Shown: positions 1 through 7,329 of the stretch, one piece after another | Layout of the letters: the number at the start of each line of letters is the position of its first letter | How positions within the stretch are numbered: the first letter of the stretch is position 1 | Source of the DNA: JBNJDW01 sp051745265 | GTDB taxonomy: Bacteria > Pseudomonadota > Alphaproteobacteria > Micavibrionales > CSBR16-224 | Direction of reading: 5' to 3' | Length of the DNA: 7,329 nt | NCBI GenBank assembly: GCA_051745265.1 | Contig: JBNJDW010000093.1 | Coordinates: 1 to 7,329, forward strand | The notes under the pieces: generated by a model | What the model saw: only the letters and a program-made list of their open reading frames with translations | Database searches by the model: none | What the model was told of the DNA's origin: nothing | Made by a program: the position numbers and the translations under genes

Positions 1-1616
1 GCCGGTTTGGTATATTTCTGATCAATCAGATATTCCGCGCAGGCGGCAAAATCATCAAAGACATTCTGCTTTTTCAGCAAACGGCCGCCATCATACCATT
101 CCGATCCGAACTCGCCGCCACCGCGCAAATTGGCTACGGCATAAATGCCGCCTTCCTTGACCCAGTTATAAGTGCCAAAGCTGAAACCGGGATCCAGTGG
201 CACATTAAAACCACCATAGCCATACAGCTTGGTCGCCGCGCTACCATCCAACTTGACATCCTTATTGCGAATAACGGTCATCGGCACCTTGGTGCCGTCC
301 TTGGAGGTCGCATGCACCCGTTCAATGACCGCATCTTCCAGATCAACTTTAGCAGCAGACGTCTTCCACAATTTCAGACTGTTGGTCGCAATGTCATATT
401 TATAACTGGCGCCCGGGCTTTGATATCCGGAAATATTCATCAGATATTCTGTATCATCTTTATTCACTTTCGCAAAACCAACGACACTTTGCGGCGGCAA
501 AGGCATATCTTCTTTATAGGTGCCATCCAGTTTATGGAGCGCAATACGATCAGCCGTGTCATGTTGATAACCGACCAGAAGCTGGCCCTGATGGGCAAAG
601 GCCCATTGCAGAATATCACTGTTATCCGGCTCAGCCACGATGGTCTGCCAGTTTTCAGGCGCCGGATCTGCCGGATCTATGGCCACCAGACGTCCCTTCG
701 GCGCATCCAGCGTCGTCGTCGCATAAAGCTTACCTTCGATCATGGCAATCGGATTGAGTTCGGATTTACCGTCCTCAAACAAGGGCGAGAATGTTTTCTC
801 TCCGGGCGCTTTTAAATAAACAGCCCCGGCAGAATTGGTGCCGATACGGCAGGCTGCATACTCATAGCCGGAAGGTTCCTGTTTTTCATTATTCAAACGG
901 GCCGCGCCGACAATACTGTCCTCAACGCCGGGACGTTCAAAGACCACACGATCCTGCGCGGGCGAATCGCCAAGCTTATGATGCATAACCTTAAAACGGC
1001 GCAGATCATCTTCGGCCGGATAATTATATTGAAATCCTTTGCTGTCACGGTCCCAGGTGACGCCGGTAAAACGACAGCCGGTGATGGTGTCTTTGGTGGT
1101 CTTACCGGTCGCGACATCCATAACATAAAGATTTTGGGCATCACTGCCCGATTCTGACAGCAGATAGGCAAGCTTGGTCCCGTCAGGGCTGGGATATGCA
1201 CCCGACAGCGCCACGGTGCCGTCTTTGCTCAGGGTGTTCGGATCAATCAATGTCCGCGGCGTACCATCGACACTGTCACGGACGCGGTAGACAGGCTGCG
1301 CGGCCTTGCCATCCATAAAAGAACTGAAGTAACGCTTGCCGTGACGATCCGGCAGGCTTTCGCGTTCATAGTCCCAGATCTCCGCCAGAAATTTTTTCAT
1401 TTTGGCCTGTCCGCCAACATCGCTGATAAAATCCTGAAAGCGGTTTGTCTGTCCTTCGGTCCAACTGACCGTTGCTTTATCATCCAGCTTTTCAAGCGGC
1501 CGGTAAGGATCCGGCACCTTGACACTATGATAAACATCCACCGTTTTATCACGGGGCGCTTTCGGGGCAGGAGATTTCAGATTAAACATTTCAGCAAGCT
1601 TACGATATGGGGACAT
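1..1616 (-). CDS. Prolyl oligopeptidase family (S9A) serine peptidase, 5' 538 codons, 3' end beyond window
   Basis: Reading the minus strand from ATG at 1616-1614 gives 538 uninterrupted codons plus two bases at the window edge. The family hydrolyses short peptides, typically after proline. The N-terminal helix region carries YHSVKVPDPY (residues 29-38). Residues of about 85-420 have the beta-rich, SPDGTKLAY-type repeats expected of the seven-bladed propeller. The alpha/beta-hydrolase part begins near 430, with LYGYGGFN (464-471), in which Tyr467 matches the oxyanion-hole Tyr473 of porcine prolyl oligopeptidase. It continues with AVANLRGGGEFG (493-504) and KQNVFDDF (516-523). By that offset the catalytic Ser should fall near residue 548, about ten residues past the edge, with Asp and His further on, so catalytic integrity cannot be judged. 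The family is about 700 aa long. The start is fixed by an in-frame TGA at 1631-1629 with no other start codon between. No signal peptide or membrane segment is visible, so a cytosolic enzyme is inferred. The usual Trp after DPYR is Pro40 here. Confidence 0.93.
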   Translation of the reverse strand, partial: MSPYRKLAEMFNLKSPAPKAPRDKTVDVYHSVKVPDPYRPLEKLDDKATVSWTEGQTNRFQDFISDVGGQAKMKKFLAEIWDYERESLPDRHGKRYFSSFMDGKAAQPVYRVRDSVDGTPRTLIDPNTLSKDGTVALSGAYPSPDGTKLAYLLSESGSDAQNLYVMDVATGKTTKDTITGCRFTGVTWDRDSKGFQYNYPAEDDLRRFKVMHHKLGDSPAQDRVVFERPGVEDSIVGAARLNNEKQEPSGYEYAACRIGTNSAGAVYLKAPGEKTFSPLFEDGKSELNPIAMIEGKLYATTTLDAPKGRLVAIDPADPAPENWQTIVAEPDNSDILQWAFAHQGQLLVGYQHDTADRIALHKLDGTYKEDMPLPPQSVVGFAKVNKDDTEYLMNISGYQSPGASYKYDIATNSLKLWKTSAAKVDLEDAVIERVHATSKDGTKVPMTVIRNKDVKLDGSAATKLYGYGGFNVPLDPGFSFGTYNWVKEGGIYAVANLRGGGEFGSEWYDGGRLLKKQNVFDDFAACAEYLIDQKYTKP

Positions 1617-1623
1617 AGAAAAG

Positions 1624-1629
1624 TCCTTT
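1624..1629 (-). promoter_or_regulatory. Ribosome binding site of the S9A peptidase gene
   Basis: The minus strand reads AAAGGA at 1629-1624, followed by a 7-nt spacer and ATG at 1616. An in-frame TGA at 1631-1629 overlaps this site by one base, so translation cannot begin further upstream in this frame. Confidence 0.8.
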
Positions 1630-1658
1630 CACAATTTATTCATTTTTAGGATTTTCAT

Positions 1659-1687
1659 ATTAAAGAGCTTTAAGCCCGAAGAGTCAA
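1659..1687 (-). promoter_or_regulatory. Putative sigma70-type promoter of the S9A peptidase gene
   Basis: The minus strand carries TTGACT at 1687-1682 (5 of 6 matches to the -35 consensus). After a 17-bp spacer comes TTTAAT at 1664-1659 (5 of 6 matches to the -10 consensus). Transcription would start near 1652, leaving a leader of roughly 36 nt before the ATG. The promoter lies just past the rpoC terminator, which fits an independent transcription unit. A small inverted repeat (1660-1673) overlaps the -10 box. The assignment rests on sequence match only. Confidence 0.65.
1660..1673. repeat. Short inverted repeat overlapping the peptidase promoter -10 box
   Basis: The plus strand reads TTAAAG-AG-CTTTAA, two perfect 6-bp arms around a 2-bp centre. 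It covers the 3' part of the promoter spacer and five of the six -10 bases. Its position would suit a repressor operator, but the arms are AT-rich and short and could occur by chance. Confidence 0.4.
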
Positions 1688-1722
1688 TGAATTTTCCGTA
1701 TAGAGCCTGCCTGTTCATAGAT

Positions 1723-1754
1723 AAAAAAAGCCCGGCTTTAACACCGGGCTTTTT
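1723..1754 (-). terminator. Rho-independent terminator of the rpoBC operon
   Basis: On the minus strand, 1754-1744 (AAAAAGCCCGG) and 1735-1725 (CCGGGCTTTTT) form an 11-bp perfect stem around an 8-nt loop. A run of seven T residues lies at 1729-1723. The hairpin starts 21 nt after the rpoC stop codon at 1778-1776. The flanking A and T runs are nearly symmetrical, so it could also stop plus-strand transcripts, though only five T residues follow on that side and no plus-strand gene is evident. This marks rpoC as the last gene of its operon. Confidence 0.93.
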
Positions 1755-1775
1755 ATTGTTTATGGCTTAAATGTT

Positions 1776-5984
<4,209 letters not shown>

Positions 5985-5991
5985 TTCAATA

Positions 5992-5996
5992 CTCCT
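5992..5996 (-). promoter_or_regulatory. Ribosome binding site of rpoC
   Basis: The minus strand reads AGGAG at 5996-5992, 7 nt before ATG at 5984. It supports the first of two nearby Met codons (residues 1 and 5) as the start and shows that rpoC is translated from its own site, not by coupling to the rpoB stop. Confidence 0.85.
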
Positions 5997-6028
5997 GCGT
6001 GCGCCTTATTATCTTTTTCTTGTAAAAT

Positions 6029-6051
6029 CCCCGCACCCTTGCGGTGCGGGG
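6029..6051 (-). other. GC-rich hairpin in the rpoB-rpoC intergenic gap
   Basis: The arms 6051-6043 (CCCCGCACC) and 6037-6029 (GGTGCGGGG) pair perfectly over 9 bp around a 5-nt loop, starting 10 nt after the rpoB stop codon. On the minus strand the stem is followed by A, four T and then ACAAG, so the U-tract is short for an efficient terminator. It may be a leaky terminator or attenuator, an RNA processing site, or an element stabilising the rpoB 3' end. rpoC has no convincing promoter between the hairpin and its start, so a full terminator here is unlikely. Confidence 0.75.
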
Positions 6052-6061
6052 TATCTATTCC

Positions 6062-7329
6062 TTAAACTCCGCTTTGCTTCAGATCGACATTCAGACCCAG
6101 AGACTTCAATTCCTTGATCAGGACGTTGAAGGATTCAGGGATACCGATCTCGAAAGCATCATCGCCGCGGACAATGGATTCATAAGCTTTGGTCCGACCT
6201 GCAACATCATCCGATTTAACGGTTAACATCTCCTGCAGGGTATAGGCGGCGCCATAAGCCTGCAAGGCCCAGACTTCCATCTCACCAAAGCGCTGGCCAC
6301 CGAACTGCGCCTTACCACCCAGCGGCTGCTGCGTGACCAGAGAGTACGGACCAATTGAACGCGCGTGAATTTTATCATCAATCAGGTGATGCAGTTTCAG
6401 CAGATATTTATAACCGACCGTTACCGGACGATCAAAATACTCACCTGTCCGGCCATCGATCAGTTTAACCTGACCTGAAGTATCAAGACCGGCGCTTTCC
6501 AGCATCGTGTTCAGATCTTTCTCATTGGCACCATCGAAAACCGGTGTCGCAATCGGAACACCTTTACGCAGATTGCCGGCCATTTCGATCAGGGCATCGC
6601 CTTTTAACGGCTCGACATCACGTTTATAGGTTTCATCGCCATACGCTTTTTTCAGGATACCGTTAAGCTCGGTAACGTTATTATCGGCATCATCCTTTTT
6701 ATGTTCGCGCATCGCATACTGATAGCTTTCCAGCACGTCGCGGATCTGCTTACCCATCTGTGCTGAGGCCCAGCCCATATGCGTTTCCAAAATCTGACCC
6801 ACATTCATACGTGACGGAACACCCAGCGGGTTGAGAACGATATCAACCGGCGTGCCATCTTCCAGATACGGCATATCCTCTTCCGGTATGATTTTAGAAA
6901 TCACACCCTTGTTACCGTGACGGCCTGACATTTTATCACCAGGCTGCATTTTACGCTTAATAGCAACAAAGACCTTAACCATCTTCATAACGCCCGGCAG
7001 CAATTCATCACCGCGCTGGAGTTTTTCAACCTTGTTTTCAAAACGGTCATTCAGATCGCCGACCTGCTTGTCAAACGCAGCGCCCATTTCTTCAATGGAT
7101 TCCATGACCGCTTCGTCTTCAACAACGATACCGCGAATATCCGCTTTCTTCATATCGTCCAGATCAGCCGCTGTAATCTCAGCGCCTTTTTTCAGACCGG
7201 CAACGCCTTTGGCAAGCTTTTGTCCGGTCAGAAGTTTGTGAAGCTGGTTATAGAAACCCTGTTCGTAAATACGGCGCTCGTCATCTCTGTCTTTTGCCAG
7301 ACGTTCGATTTCTTCCCGTTCAATGGCCA
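6062..7329 (-). CDS. rpoB: DNA-directed RNA polymerase subunit beta (RpoB), C-terminal 421 codons, 5' part beyond window
   Basis: The reading frame enters at the window edge (AIEREEIERLAKDRDDE) and runs open to TAA at 6064-6062. It covers roughly the last third of a protein of about 1350-1400 aa. In fragment numbering, residues 1 to about 105 are a charged helical stretch matching the lineage-variable insertion that precedes region H in E. coli. VAIKRKMQPGDKMSGRHGNK at 121-140 is conserved region H; K132 and K140 match E. coli K1065 and K1073, which contact the initiating nucleotide in the active centre. GTPVDIVLNPLGVPSRMN lies at 158-175. GGKAQFGGQRFGEMEVWALQ begins at 337, and LTVKSDDVAGR at 368-378 completes the C-terminal clamp-anchoring region that pairs with beta'. 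The protein ends NVDLKQSGV. The methionine at 7153 is internal and not a start. The rifampicin region lies upstream, outside the window. No frameshift or damaged motif is seen. It is co-directional with rpoC, 77 nt away. Confidence 0.98.
   Translation of the reverse strand, partial: AIEREEIERLAKDRDDERRIYEQGFYNQLHKLLTGQKLAKGVAGLKKGAEITAADLDDMKKADIRGIVVEDEAVMESIEEMGAAFDKQVGDLNDRFENKVEKLQRGDELLPGVMKMVKVFVAIKRKMQPGDKMSGRHGNKGVISKIIPEEDMPYLEDGTPVDIVLNPLGVPSRMNVGQILETHMGWASAQMGKQIRDVLESYQYAMREHKKDDADNNVTELNGILKKAYGDETYKRDVEPLKGDALIEMAGNLRKGVPIATPVFDGANEKDLNTMLESAGLDTSGQVKLIDGRTGEYFDRPVTVGYKYLLKLHHLIDDKIHARSIGPYSLVTQQPLGGKAQFGGQRFGEMEVWALQAYGAAYTLQEMLTVKSDDVAGRTKAYESIVRGDDAFEIGIPESFNVLIKELKSLGLNVDLKQSGV

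Noticed and set aside
1632..1722. A small gene between rpoC and the peptidase
   Set aside because: The short frames here have no ribosome binding site followed by a usable start, and the stretch is explained by the terminator tail, promoter and leader.
5985..6028. Possible separate promoter for rpoC in the intergenic gap (a GATAAT-like box)
   Set aside because: No acceptable -35 box lies 16-18 bp upstream; the expected position falls in the GC-rich hairpin.
7151..7153. Met codon at 7153 as the start of a 363-aa protein
   Set aside because: The same frame stays open to the window edge and the upstream 58 codons match RpoB, so this is an internal Met.

Overview
The window is an ordinary bacterial housekeeping segment with every gene on the minus strand. 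The sequence points to an alphaproteobacterium of moderate G+C. The RpoC protein has the N-terminus (MNEVMNLF), the bridge-helix variant (EYFNSTHGARKG) and the C-terminal end (LIPAGSGA) that I associate with that class. The genus cannot be named from this window.

Read along the direction of transcription, from high to low coordinates, the layout is as follows. At 7329-6062 is the last 421 codons of rpoB, whose 5' part lies outside the window. At 6061-5985 is a 77-nt gap holding a perfect 9-bp GC-rich hairpin followed by the rpoC ribosome binding site. At 5984-1776 is the complete rpoC (1402 aa). At 1775-1617 is a 159-nt gap with a strong intrinsic terminator that closes the rpoBC operon, then a good sigma70-type promoter and a Shine-Dalgarno for the next gene. 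At 1616-1 is the 5' 538 codons of a prolyl oligopeptidase family (S9A) serine peptidase, cut by the window edge just before its expected catalytic serine.

rpoB and rpoC encode the beta and beta' subunits that together form the RNA polymerase active centre: beta' supplies the NADFDGD magnesium aspartates, the bridge helix and the trigger loop, and beta supplies the two lysines of the PGDKMSGRHGNKG segment. The peptidase is a separate transcription unit with no evident functional link to RNA polymerase. All gene starts, stops and catalytic motifs that fall inside the window are intact.

I found no mobile element, CRISPR array, RNA gene or unknown multi-gene system. The points worth a second look are modest: the rpoB-rpoC hairpin, a one-residue insertion in the second beta' zinc site, an acidic beta' tail, an Ile-to-Met change next to the trigger loop, the absence of the str-operon genes directly after rpoC, and an inverted repeat overlapping the peptidase promoter.
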